DNA of 8,391 bases. Origin: JAAZHN01 sp964605575. Its GTDB lineage: Bacteria > Bacillota_I > Bacilli_A > RF39 > UBA660. Position 1 is the first letter of the stretch. Each line of letters opens with the position of its first letter. The stretch is taken from positions 1-8,391 of the forward strand of contig CAZSDG010000041.1 in assembly GCA_964605575.1 (NCBI GenBank), given 5' to 3'. The notes beneath the pieces were generated by a model. It saw nothing but the letters and a program-made list of their open reading frames with translations, searched no databases and was not told where the DNA came from. Of this stretch, positions 1-6,520 are shown piece after piece. The position numbers and the translations under genes were made by a program.

Positions 1-2
1 AT

Positions 3-578
3 GTAATTATTTATCCAGAAGGTTATTGGAATCTTGCTGATGATGGTCAAAAAGATGAAAAACATTTAGCTGATGATCATAATTCTGAGAGCTGGTTAAT
101 TCAAGATTTTAATATTGGTGGTTTTAAGTTAGCTCAAGAAACTGGAGCTTTAGTTGTTCCCAGTGTTTTGCACTACGATGCTTTTGGTAAAAAAATTTGT
201 GTTGGCAGTAGATTAGCTCCAGTTCAAGTTACTAGAAAAGATGATATTTTCGCTAAAAAAGATGAAGTAGTTCAAATGTTTATTGATGAAAAATATCGTT
301 TAATGGAAAAGTATTCAACATATGACCGCGAAATTCTAGAAACAGAGAAGTCGTTAAAAGAACAATGGGAAGAATTAAAAGAATATTTTATTCGTTCTTG
401 TGATATAGAAAGTACTGGCTATAAACTTGATTTAGCCGATGAAAAGAAAATTGGTAAAGCTAAAGTTGTCAAGGGAGTAACAACTAATGAAGAAGCATTT
501 GCACATTTGGAAACTTTGCATTATAATGAAGATAATGCATGGCTTTTAAGAAAAACATATGGAGGCCGCAGACAATAA
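3..578 (+). CDS. PlsC-family acyltransferase, 3' part (5' end outside window)
   Basis: The reading frame is open from the window edge, so the start is missing; 191 residues are visible. Near the beginning lies V-I-I-Y-P-E-G, matching acyltransferase block III (FPEG), where Glu and Gly help bind the glycerol phosphate. It is followed by GGFKLAQETGALVVPSV, matching the GxxxLA...VVP segment around block IV (Pro at visible residue 53). Such enzymes transfer an acyl chain, typically to 1-acylglycerol-3-phosphate, at the inner face of the membrane during phospholipid synthesis. Blocks I and II (HX4D) would lie upstream of the window. An acidic insert separates blocks III and IV, and a charged, helical C-terminal extension of about 130 residues follows block IV, so this may be a divergent subfamily with another acceptor. 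A TTG at 168 could be taken for a start but lies within the conserved domain. The kinase gene begins 9 bp downstream, suggesting cotranscription. Confidence 0.75.
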   Translation, partial: VIIYPEGYWNLADDGQKDEKHLADDHNSESWLIQDFNIGGFKLAQETGALVVPSVLHYDAFGKKICVGSRLAPVQVTRKDDIFAKKDEVVQMFIDEKYRLMEKYSTYDREILETEKSLKEQWEELKEYFIRSCDIESTGYKLDLADEKKIGKAKVVKGVTTNEEAFAHLETLHYNEDNAWLLRKTYGGRRQ

Positions 579-587
579 TAGTTTGAG

Positions 588-2438
588 GTGGTTAATATAT
601 ATAATATATATATTCCGTTATGTAGTTTGTTACTAAATGTCTTTTTAATCGCATTATATATTATCAAAACATCTAAGATAAAAAAAGAAAATAATTATTA
701 TTTTGGGATGATTATTGATACATTTTTTATGACTGTATTTTGTATTGTTGCTGTTTATCTTTTATATGTTGGCCAAGAAAATCCAGAAATGATAAAAATT
801 ATTAAACTTTCTAATAAACTAGAATGTTTTTTCATTGTTAATTTTTTTAGTAACTTGATGATGTATACAATTTATTCTTGTGGTTTACAAAAGAAAAGTA
901 CCTTTAAAATATATTTAGCTTTTAACATTCTTGCTCTAATAACTTTAATAATTGCTCCTGTAGATTTAAATGTTACTAATGATTTAAATTATATGGTTAC
1001 AGTTGGTTTAGGGGTAGATATTACGACAATTTTATCAGGAATAATTGTAGTATTAACATTTATCATCGCAATTAGATTTAGAAAATTGTTAGAGGGAAGA
1101 GTCTTACCAATTGTATTATTATTAATATTTATCGTCTTAATAATATTTGTTAGATCGATAATTCCAGAAGTTATTATTTTAGAGTTCTTAGCGACTTTTG
1201 CAACGATGATTATGTATCATACAATTGAAAATCCAGATATTAAAATGATTGCTAGCTTAAATATAGCAAGGAGTGAAGCTGAAAGAGCAAATCTGGCAAA
1301 AAGTGATTTCCTAGCGAATATGTCTCATGAAATAAGAACACCCTTAACTGCAATTACAGGGTTTTCACATGCTATATTAAATTATGAATCATTGCCGCCT
1401 AAAGTAGTTGATTATGCTAAAGATATTGTTAAATCATCGGATACACTTTTAGAAATAGTTGGGGGAGTTTTAGATGTATCTAAAATAGAATCAAATAAAA
1501 TGGAGATAGTTGAAGTTTTATATAATCCAAGAGAAGAATTTGAAAGTCTAGCAAAGCTTGCTAAATCAAGGATTGGGGAAAAACCGATAATATTTAATTA
1601 CAAAATAGCAGAAGATGTTCCCTATAAATTATATGGAGATAAGGTTAACATTAAAAAGATTGTTACTAATCTTTTAACTAATGCAGTTAAGTATACAGCT
1701 AAAGGTCAAATATTTTTCAATGTTAAATGTATAAATCAAAATGATGTTTCTTATCTTATCATCAGTGTTCAAGATACAGGAATGGGAATTAAAGAAGAAA
1801 GCATTTCAAAATTGTTTACGAAGTTTGAAAGATTAGAAATAGAAAAAAATACAACAACAGAAGGAACTGGTCTTGGTTTAGCAATAACTAAAAAGTTAGT
1901 TGAATTAATGCATGGTAAAATCAATGTTAAGAGTCAGTATGGAGTAGGATCAATTTTTATGACTCAAATACCCCAAAGAATAGCGATGATGTCTAAACCG
2001 TTAACTGATACTCAACTATTATCCACTCTAGAAATAAAGAAGAAAAAAGCAGCAGAAGAAGCCAATATTAATGGGCAAAGAATTTTAATAGTTGATGATA
2101 ATGCCCTAAATATTAAAGTAGCTAAGATTGCTTTACAAAACTTTAATTTAGTATTAGATGATGTTTCTGGTGGTGAAGAATGCTTATCAAAAGTTAGTTC
2201 TGGTGAAAAATATGATTTAATTTTAATGGACATAATGATGCCGGGAATGAGTGGTGAGGAAACCTTATCAAAATTAAAAGAAATACCTAACTTTAATGTT
2301 CCAGTTATCGCTTTAACAGCTGATGCAGTATCAGGAGCTAAAGAAAAATATTTAGCATTGGGATTTACAAGTTATATATCTAAACCATTTTCTCCTGATG
2401 ATATAAAAGCTGAATTAGTTGAAATATTTAAAGTTTAA
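588..2438 (+). CDS. Membrane-bound hybrid histidine kinase with C-terminal receiver domain
   Basis: Residues 1 to about 215 hold about seven hydrophobic helices and no recognisable extracytoplasmic sensor domain. A short linker helix leads to a HisKA dimerisation domain (about 238-303) with the H-box SHEIRTPL and phospho-acceptor His247. The HATPase_c domain (about 348-460) shows an N-box ending at Asn365, the G1 box DTGMG starting at Asp396 and the G2 box GTGLGL at 426-431. After a Lys/Glu-rich linker comes a complete receiver domain (about 497-615) with acidic Asp503/Asp504, phospho-acceptor Asp548 in LMDIMMPG, Thr577 and Lys599. All catalytic residues are present, so it should autophosphorylate and relay to its own receiver. 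There is no DNA-binding or enzymatic output domain, and no partner regulator or Hpt protein is in the window. The start is uncertain: GTG at 588 lies inside the best Shine-Dalgarno match (GAGGTG, 585-590). The ligand is unknown; a role in controlling the downstream pilus operon is only positional inference. Confidence 0.93.
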   Translation: MVNIYNIYIPLCSLLLNVFLIALYIIKTSKIKKENNYYFGMIIDTFFMTVFCIVAVYLLYVGQENPEMIKIIKLSNKLECFFIVNFFSNLMMYTIYSCGLQKKSTFKIYLAFNILALITLIIAPVDLNVTNDLNYMVTVGLGVDITTILSGIIVVLTFIIAIRFRKLLEGRVLPIVLLLIFIVLIIFVRSIIPEVIILEFLATFATMIMYHTIENPDIKMIASLNIARSEAERANLAKSDFLANMSHEIRTPLTAITGFSHAILNYESLPPKVVDYAKDIVKSSDTLLEIVGGVLDVSKIESNKMEIVEVLYNPREEFESLAKLAKSRIGEKPIIFNYKIAEDVPYKLYGDKVNIKKIVTNLLTNAVKYTAKGQIFFNVKCINQNDVSYLIISVQDTGMGIKEESISKLFTKFERLEIEKNTTTEGTGLGLAITKKLVELMHGKINVKSQYGVGSIFMTQIPQRIAMMSKPLTDTQLLSTLEIKKKKAAEEANINGQRILIVDDNALNIKVAKIALQNFNLVLDDVSGGEECLSKVSSGEKYDLILMDIMMPGMSGEETLSKLKEIPNFNVPVIALTADAVSGAKEKYLALGFTSYISKPFSPDDIKAELVEIFKV

Positions 2439-2459
2439 GAAGTTATTTAACTTCTTTTT
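2437..2459 (+). terminator. Rho-independent terminator after the histidine kinase gene
   Basis: A perfect 9-bp inverted repeat, AAGAAGTTA (2437-2445) and TAACTTCTT (2448-2456), is followed by three further T. With the T's of the right arm this gives a run of five T. The stem starts inside the kinase stop codon. It is AT-rich and may be leaky, but its place between the kinase and the pilus operon suits a terminator. Confidence 0.6.
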
Positions 2460-2461
2460 AA

Positions 2462-2496
2462 TTGCAATAAACTCTTTAATAGAGTATCATTATAAT
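2462..2496 (+). promoter_or_regulatory. Candidate sigma-A-type promoter of the Tad operon
   Basis: TTGCAA (2462-2467; 4 of 6 matches to TTGACA) lies 17 bp upstream of TATCAT (2485-2490; 5 of 6 to TATAAT). A perfect TATAAT follows directly at 2491-2496 but has no good -35 element at normal spacing. Transcription would begin at about 2497-2503, inside or just before the Shine-Dalgarno AGGTGAG (2497-2503), giving a very short leader. It sits in the only gap between the kinase terminator and the first pilin gene. In AT-rich DNA such matches arise easily, so confidence is moderate. Confidence 0.4.
2471..2485. promoter_or_regulatory. Inverted repeat in the Tad promoter spacer, possible operator
   Basis: ACTCT (2471-2475) and AGAGT (2481-2485) form a perfect 5-bp dyad around TTAAT. 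It occupies the spacer between the candidate -35 and -10 elements and touches the first base of the -10, a typical place for a repressor site. The regulator is unknown. The arms are short, so chance is a real alternative. Confidence 0.3.
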
Positions 2497-2508
2497 AGGT
2501 GAGAATTA

Positions 2509-2697
2509 ATGAATAATAGGGGACAGGCACTAGTGGAATACTTACTAATAATCATAATCATTAGTACAATTGCTATTACTGTAATTGGTTTTTTTGCTGG
2601 TCAAATTCGTGATTCTGTTACGGAAATTTCTTGTTATTTAACCAATGGAGAATACATCGCTGGTGAAAAACCTGGTGAAGGTAAGTGTGAAAAATGA
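2509..2697 (+). CDS. Flp-like small type IVc prepilin (likely major pilin)
   Basis: This 62-residue protein starts MNNR-G-QALVEY, followed by a strongly hydrophobic helix (about 11-31). The basic leader ending in Gly5, then five residues with Glu at mature position +5 (Glu10) and an adjacent Tyr, is the prepilin-peptidase signal of Flp/TadE-type class III prepilins. Cleavage after Gly5 would leave a 57-residue subunit, the usual size of Flp pilins. The hydrophilic C-terminal tail carries Cys42 and Cys60, which could form a disulfide loop outside the cell. The start is supported by AGGTGA six bases upstream of the ATG. It is the first gene of the operon and overlaps the next gene by 4 bp (ATGA). 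As the shortest and first of three prepilin-like genes it is the best candidate for the shaft subunit. A TadE-like minor subunit is the alternative. Confidence 0.75.
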   Translation: MNNRGQALVEYLLIIIIISTIAITVIGFFAGQIRDSVTEISCYLTNGEYIAGEKPGEGKCEK

Positions 2698-3041
2698 AAA
2701 GAAATGGCCAAGCTTTAGTTGAGTTTATAATTATTTTACCAGTTTTAGTTTTCATTTTACTTGCAATCATAGATTTTGGCATAATATTTTCTAAAAACAA
2801 TAGTTTAGAAAATAAGGCAAATCAAGTTGTCAATAATTTTGAAAAATCAGTTTCTTTTGAATTACTTGAACAAAAACTAAAAGAAGATAATAAAAACATT
2901 AAATTATCAATTACTAATGAAGAAAATAAATATGTAAATATTACTATAACTGAAGAGTATAAAACAATGACACCAGGTCTTAATTTAATTTTAGGTAGTC
3001 CTTATCTAATCGAGGTTAAAAGAGTGATCTATTATGAATAA
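2694..3041 (+). CDS. tadE: TadE-like minor pilin (pseudopilin)
   Basis: A 115-residue protein whose N-terminus, MKRNGQALVEF...LPVLVF...IIDFG, fits the TadE-like pattern: basic leader, Gly5, Glu at +5 of the predicted mature form (Glu10), a Pro in the membrane helix, and the D-F-G element at its end (about 27-29). The C-terminal part is a lysine- and glutamate-rich region followed by a beta-rich end (TPGLNLILG...VKRVIYYE), as in TadE proteins. TadE-type proteins are minor subunits processed by the prepilin peptidase and needed for Tad pilus assembly. The start ATG overlaps the stop of the preceding pilin gene (ATGA), implying translational coupling. It is close to the usual TadE length and has no cysteines. 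Confidence 0.8.
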   Translation: MKRNGQALVEFIIILPVLVFILLAIIDFGIIFSKNNSLENKANQVVNNFEKSVSFELLEQKLKEDNKNIKLSITNEENKYVNITITEEYKTMTPGLNLILGSPYLIEVKRVIYYE

Positions 3042-3414
3042 TAAAGGTCAAACATTAGTCTTATTTGTTGTACTAATTCCCATATTTATTTTAATATTAG
3101 CTCTAGTAGTTGATAATGGTCTAATAATGAATACTAAAAATAAATTACTTAATAAGAGTGAAATGATTATTAAAAATGTTTATCCTAAATTAGATACTGA
3201 TAATTATGAAAAACTAATTAAAGATTTATATATAAAAAATGAAATTAAGTATGATGATTTAATAGTAAATTACTCAAATAATAAATTAACAATAACAATT
3301 AAGACTAGTCTTAAAAGTGTTTTTGGTAAGTTTATTGGTCAAGATAAATATGACTTAGAAATAAGTTTGACGGCAATCAAGCAAAATGATAAAATTATAA
3401 TAGAAAAAGGGTAG
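3034..3414 (+). CDS. TadE/TadG-like minor pseudopilin lacking Glu+5
   Basis: A 126-residue protein with the same leader design as its two upstream neighbours (MNNK-G-QTLV), a membrane helix at about 8-30 containing a Pro and ending in V-V-D-N-G, then a hydrophilic C-terminal domain with predicted helix and strands (about 52-120). This matches the TadE/TadG-like N-terminal family. The residue at +5 of the predicted mature form is Leu10 instead of Glu. In type II secretion, the tip pseudopilin GspK likewise lacks Glu+5, because the first subunit has no preceding subunit N-terminus to pair with. By analogy this protein may sit at the pilus tip or initiate assembly; that is inference. It is much shorter than classical TadG, which carries a large extracellular domain. 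The gene overlaps the preceding one by 8 bp and is followed after 4 bp by the ATPase gene. Confidence 0.7.
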   Translation: MNNKGQTLVLFVVLIPIFILILALVVDNGLIMNTKNKLLNKSEMIIKNVYPKLDTDNYEKLIKDLYIKNEIKYDDLIVNYSNNKLTITIKTSLKSVFGKFIGQDKYDLEISLTAIKQNDKIIIEKG

Positions 3415-3418
3415 AGAA

Positions 3419-4192
3419 ATGGCGAATAAGAAGGGTAAAACAATTTGTATCTTCTCAGCTAAAGGTGGGGTTGGTAAAACAATTCTAACCACCAACTTAG
3501 CTGGAATATGTGAAAAGTTAAAAAGAAAGACTTTAATAATTGATCTTGACCTAACTGGTGGAGGTCTTTCTGTTGCCTTAAATCGATTTAACCAAAGAAC
3601 TATTTATAACTTAATTGATGATTTAAGTAATAATCGTCGGAAAGATTACCTTGAATATGTAACTAAATATGATGAATATATCGATATCTTAGCAAGCCCC
3701 AGAGATCCAAGACAAGGTAATAAAATTGATGCATTCTTCATTGATAATATAATTGAACAGGCATCTTATTTATATGATGTAGTCTTAATTGATATGAGTC
3801 ATGTTATTAATGATGTTAATTTAGTTACTTTAGATAAGGTAGATAAAATCTTGTTTTTAATGACTAATGATCCATTAGAACTAAAAAATATGAAATCGAT
3901 TATGAGTATATTTAGAGATTTAAATATCGATAAATATAAAGTTATTTTAAATAATAGCAGGGATACTAATAAAAATTATTTTAGTTTATTTGATATTAAA
4001 AATATTATTAAAGCTAATATTGATTATACAATAAGTCCAAAATTTCATATTAAGAATATTGATTCATATATTATGAATGGGCAAATAGTAACCCTTCATC
4101 CAAGATGTGCTTCAATATTTGCGAAAGATTATTTAACGATGTCAACAATGATGATTGATATTTTAGGTGAAGGGTTGGTGGCTAAAAAATGA
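3419..4192 (+). CDS. tadZ: TadZ/CpaE-like ParA/MinD-family ATPase, pilus localisation
   Basis: A 257-residue P-loop ATPase of the MinD/ParA superfamily. The deviant Walker A motif KGGVGKT spans residues 15-21 with signature Lys15 and catalytic Lys20. Walker A' is LIIDLDLTGGG (Asp42, Asp44), and Walker B is VVLIDMS with Asp125. In Tad systems TadZ/CpaE marks the assembly site, usually a pole, and recruits the other components. CpaE-type proteins normally carry an N-terminal atypical receiver domain of about 130 residues; here the ATPase starts almost at residue 1, so that domain is absent. The ATG follows AAAGGG with 7-base spacing, 4 bp after the last pseudopilin gene, and the 3' end overlaps tadA by 4 bp (ATGA). 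The neighbours decide the assignment: alone, the sequence could be any MinD-like protein. Confidence 0.85.
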   Translation: MANKKGKTICIFSAKGGVGKTILTTNLAGICEKLKRKTLIIDLDLTGGGLSVALNRFNQRTIYNLIDDLSNNRRKDYLEYVTKYDEYIDILASPRDPRQGNKIDAFFIDNIIEQASYLYDVVLIDMSHVINDVNLVTLDKVDKILFLMTNDPLELKNMKSIMSIFRDLNIDKYKVILNNSRDTNKNYFSLFDIKNIIKANIDYTISPKFHIKNIDSYIMNGQIVTLHPRCASIFAKDYLTMSTMMIDILGEGLVAKK

Positions 4193-5511
4193 AAAACAAA
4201 TCCTTAACTGAAGCTTTTGATGTCAAAAAGACTAAATCAATTATTACTGGTATAAGTGACTATGAAATATTTCCGGATAAATCTTTATTAGAAGATTTAA
4301 GAACTAAAATCATTGAAAATATTATTGATAAAGAAATACCGAAAGGTAAGGATATTCAAGAATTTGTTAATGAAGTCATTGATGCTTCACTAGAAGGTTA
4401 TGACTTAACGAATTTAGAAAGAAGTCATATTTTCAACTTGATTGATGATGAAATAAATGGCTATGGTCCGATTAGTCAATTACTTTTAGATAAAAATATT
4501 ACTGAAATAATGGTTAATGGTCCTGAGGAAGTCTATATTGAAATTGATGGAAAATTAATTAAAGATGATAGTGTTTCTTTTATTAATGATGAACATATTA
4601 TTAGAACAGTCCAAAGATTAATTCAACCACTTGGTAGAACGATTGATGCAAATAACCCGATGGTTGATTCAAGATTAGAAAATGGGGCAAGAATTAATGC
4701 GATTATTCCTCCATTATCGGTAACTGGACCAGTTGTTACAATTCGAAAATTTAAAGCTAATATGTCTTTTGTTGAAGATTTAATTAGACAAGGTACTCTT
4801 ACTTCGGAAATGGCTAATTTTTTAGAATGTGCAGTTCGTGGTAAATTAAATATAGTAATTGCTGGAGGTACTGGCAGTGGTAAGACAACTCTTTTAAATG
4901 TTTTAAGTGGTTTTATTCCTCAAGATGAGAGAATTATCACAATTGAAGATGCAGCTGAATTAAAGCTAGAACATGAACATTTAATCTCGTTAGAAACAAG
5001 AACAACTAATTATGAAAAAGAAGGCGAAGTAACAATTCGTGATTTGGTGAGAAATGCCTTAAGAATGCGTCCTGATCGAATCGTTGTTGGTGAAGTTCGT
5101 GGCCAAGAAGCATTTGATATGATGCAAGCTATGAACACTGGTCATGAAGGCTCTTTAACAACTTTGCATGCCAATAGTGGGAGTGATGCTTTAAATCGCC
5201 TTGAAACTATGATCTTAATGAATAACATGGAACTACCAATTAAAGCAATCAGAGAATATATAATAAGTGCGATTGATATGGTGATAAATATTGAAAGACT
5301 AAGTGATGGTAAAAGAAAAGTAACTAGTATTAGTGAAATAGCTGGGACAGAAAACGATAAAATAATTTTAAGAGAAATATTTTCTTTTGAACAAAGAGGT
5401 TTAACTAATACCGGAGAGGTTAATGGAATATTTATTAAACAAAATTTTATTCCAGAAGTAGCAAGAAAGATACTGGCTAAAGGAGTAGTCCAAATCAAAG
5501 AAATATATTAG
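4189..5511 (+). CDS. tadA: TadA/CpaF, Tad pilus assembly ATPase (type II/IV secretion ATPase family)
   Basis: A 440-residue cytoplasmic hexameric ATPase that powers pilin extrusion. Residues 1 to about 90 form a charged helical N-terminal region. The N-terminal domain follows, with the family signature D-K-N-I-T-E-I-M-V-N-G-P (about 101-112). The core has Walker A GGTGSGKTT at 226-234 (Lys232), an Asp-box region with E-D-A-A-E-L, Walker B RPDRIVVGEVRG with Glu302, and the His-box GHEGSLTTLHANS with His319 and His327. All catalytic motifs are intact and the length is normal for CpaF. It is translationally coupled to tadZ by a 4-bp overlap and followed after 10 bp by tadB. CpaF-type ATPases can drive both extension and retraction of Tad pili; no separate retraction ATPase is in the window. 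Confidence 0.97.
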   Translation: MKNKSLTEAFDVKKTKSIITGISDYEIFPDKSLLEDLRTKIIENIIDKEIPKGKDIQEFVNEVIDASLEGYDLTNLERSHIFNLIDDEINGYGPISQLLLDKNITEIMVNGPEEVYIEIDGKLIKDDSVSFINDEHIIRTVQRLIQPLGRTIDANNPMVDSRLENGARINAIIPPLSVTGPVVTIRKFKANMSFVEDLIRQGTLTSEMANFLECAVRGKLNIVIAGGTGSGKTTLLNVLSGFIPQDERIITIEDAAELKLEHEHLISLETRTTNYEKEGEVTIRDLVRNALRMRPDRIVVGEVRGQEAFDMMQAMNTGHEGSLTTLHANSGSDALNRLETMILMNNMELPIKAIREYIISAIDMVINIERLSDGKRKVTSISEIAGTENDKIILREIFSFEQRGLTNTGEVNGIFIKQNFIPEVARKILAKGVVQIKEIY

Positions 5512-5521
5512 GGAGGTAGCT

Positions 5522-6520
5522 ATGAACTATGAGATTTTATTAATTCAAATAGTTATTGGGATATTAGTTGGTTTAGTCTTAATTAAACTTTATCAAACTA
5601 AAAGAAGTATCTCTTATGAAAAAAGGCTTGGTATGTACAGTATTAATTCAGTCTTAGATAATGAACTTTCATTTTTTGATCAAGTTTATTTGTTTTTCTA
5701 TGGCTTAATAAAAAGTTTTTCTAAAATCCTTAATAAATTTAAAGGTCAAAAAATTAAATCGCGTAAATATCAAAAATATATAACTTATGTAAAAAAAGAT
5801 GAATATGAACCAATTGATTTATTAACAATTAAATATTTAATAACAATTCTTTCATTAATAATTAGTCTTATTTTTTCTTTGACTAGATATGGTAATTTAA
5901 ACTATTTATTAATAATTTCTTCCTTATTATTATATTATTTATTAGATATTATTTTATATATAAACTTTAAAAGAAAAAAACATTCTATTGCTGAGGACCT
6001 TTTAAAAGCTATTATGATTATGAATAATGCTTTTAAAACTGGGAGAAATATTGTTCAAGCAATTGAAACAGTAACAACTGAATTAACTGGTCCGATTGCA
6101 GATGAATTTAAAAAGATTTTAGTTGATCTTAAATATGGCTTAAGTTACGATGTCGCCTTTAAAAGGTTTTATCAAAGAGTTAAGATAGATGACGCTAGGT
6201 ATATCGCGACTAGTTTAATTTTAGTTAATAAAACTGGTGGCAGTATTAAAAATATATTTAAAAACATTGAGAATACTATTATGACTAGGAAAAAGTTAGA
6301 AAATGAATTAAAATCTTTAACCAGCGCGGCAAGAATGATGGCAAAAATATTGATTATATTGCCAATAATTATGGTGATAATTATTTTATTATTAAATAAT
6401 AATTATTTTAAACCATTTTTCAATAATCCAGTGGGGATTTTATTTCTTTTTATTGCTTTAATCTTATTTGTTAGTTATATAGTTATAGTTAGAAAAATAT
6501 TGAGGGTTAAAATCAAATGA
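5522..6520 (+). CDS. tadB: TadB, inner-membrane platform protein (T2SSF domain)
   Basis: A 332-residue membrane protein with helices at about 3-23, 104-121, 126-149, 274-292 and 303-323. The cytoplasmic T2SSF domain (about 157-270) has the family pattern L-K...A-F-K-T-G-R-N-I-V-Q-A-I-E and, later, L-V-N-K-T-G-G-S-I. With TadC it forms the platform that couples the TadA ATPase to pilin extraction from the membrane. The ATG is preceded by a near-perfect Shine-Dalgarno (GGGAGG, 5511-5516) that overlaps the tadA stop codon. Its stop overlaps the tadC start (ATGA). Length and topology are normal for TadB. The segment between helix 1 and helix 2 (about 25-100) is strongly basic. Confidence 0.93.
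   Translation: MNYEILLIQIVIGILVGLVLIKLYQTKRSISYEKRLGMYSINSVLDNELSFFDQVYLFFYGLIKSFSKILNKFKGQKIKSRKYQKYITYVKKDEYEPIDLLTIKYLITILSLIISLIFSLTRYGNLNYLLIISSLLLYYLLDIILYINFKRKKHSIAEDLLKAIMIMNNAFKTGRNIVQAIETVTTELTGPIADEFKKILVDLKYGLSYDVAFKRFYQRVKIDDARYIATSLILVNKTGGSIKNIFKNIENTIMTRKKLENELKSLTSAARMMAKILIILPIIMVIIILLLNNNYFKPFFNNPVGILFLFIALILFVSYIVIVRKILRVKIK

Noticed and set aside
168..578. A separate 136-residue gene starting at TTG 168
   Set aside because: The frame is open to the window edge and the acyltransferase block III and the start of block IV lie upstream of this codon, so it is an internal Leu.
594..614. TATAAT (600-605) as a promoter for the kinase
   Set aside because: It lies inside an alternating A/T run within the gene start, lacks a -35 at workable spacing, and no downstream start with a ribosome site would use it.
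2012..2233. Minus-strand open frame within the kinase gene
   Set aside because: It lies opposite the linker and receiver coding sequence, has no family features, and arises from codon bias on the other strand.
2618..2800. Minus-strand open frame across the first two pilin genes
   Set aside because: It crosses two coupled genes, has no recognisable features and no promoter context.
5142..5498. Minus-strand hydrophobic open frame within tadA
   Set aside because: It is antisense to the conserved CpaF C-terminal region; apparent hydrophobicity comes from complementing charged, AT-rich codons.
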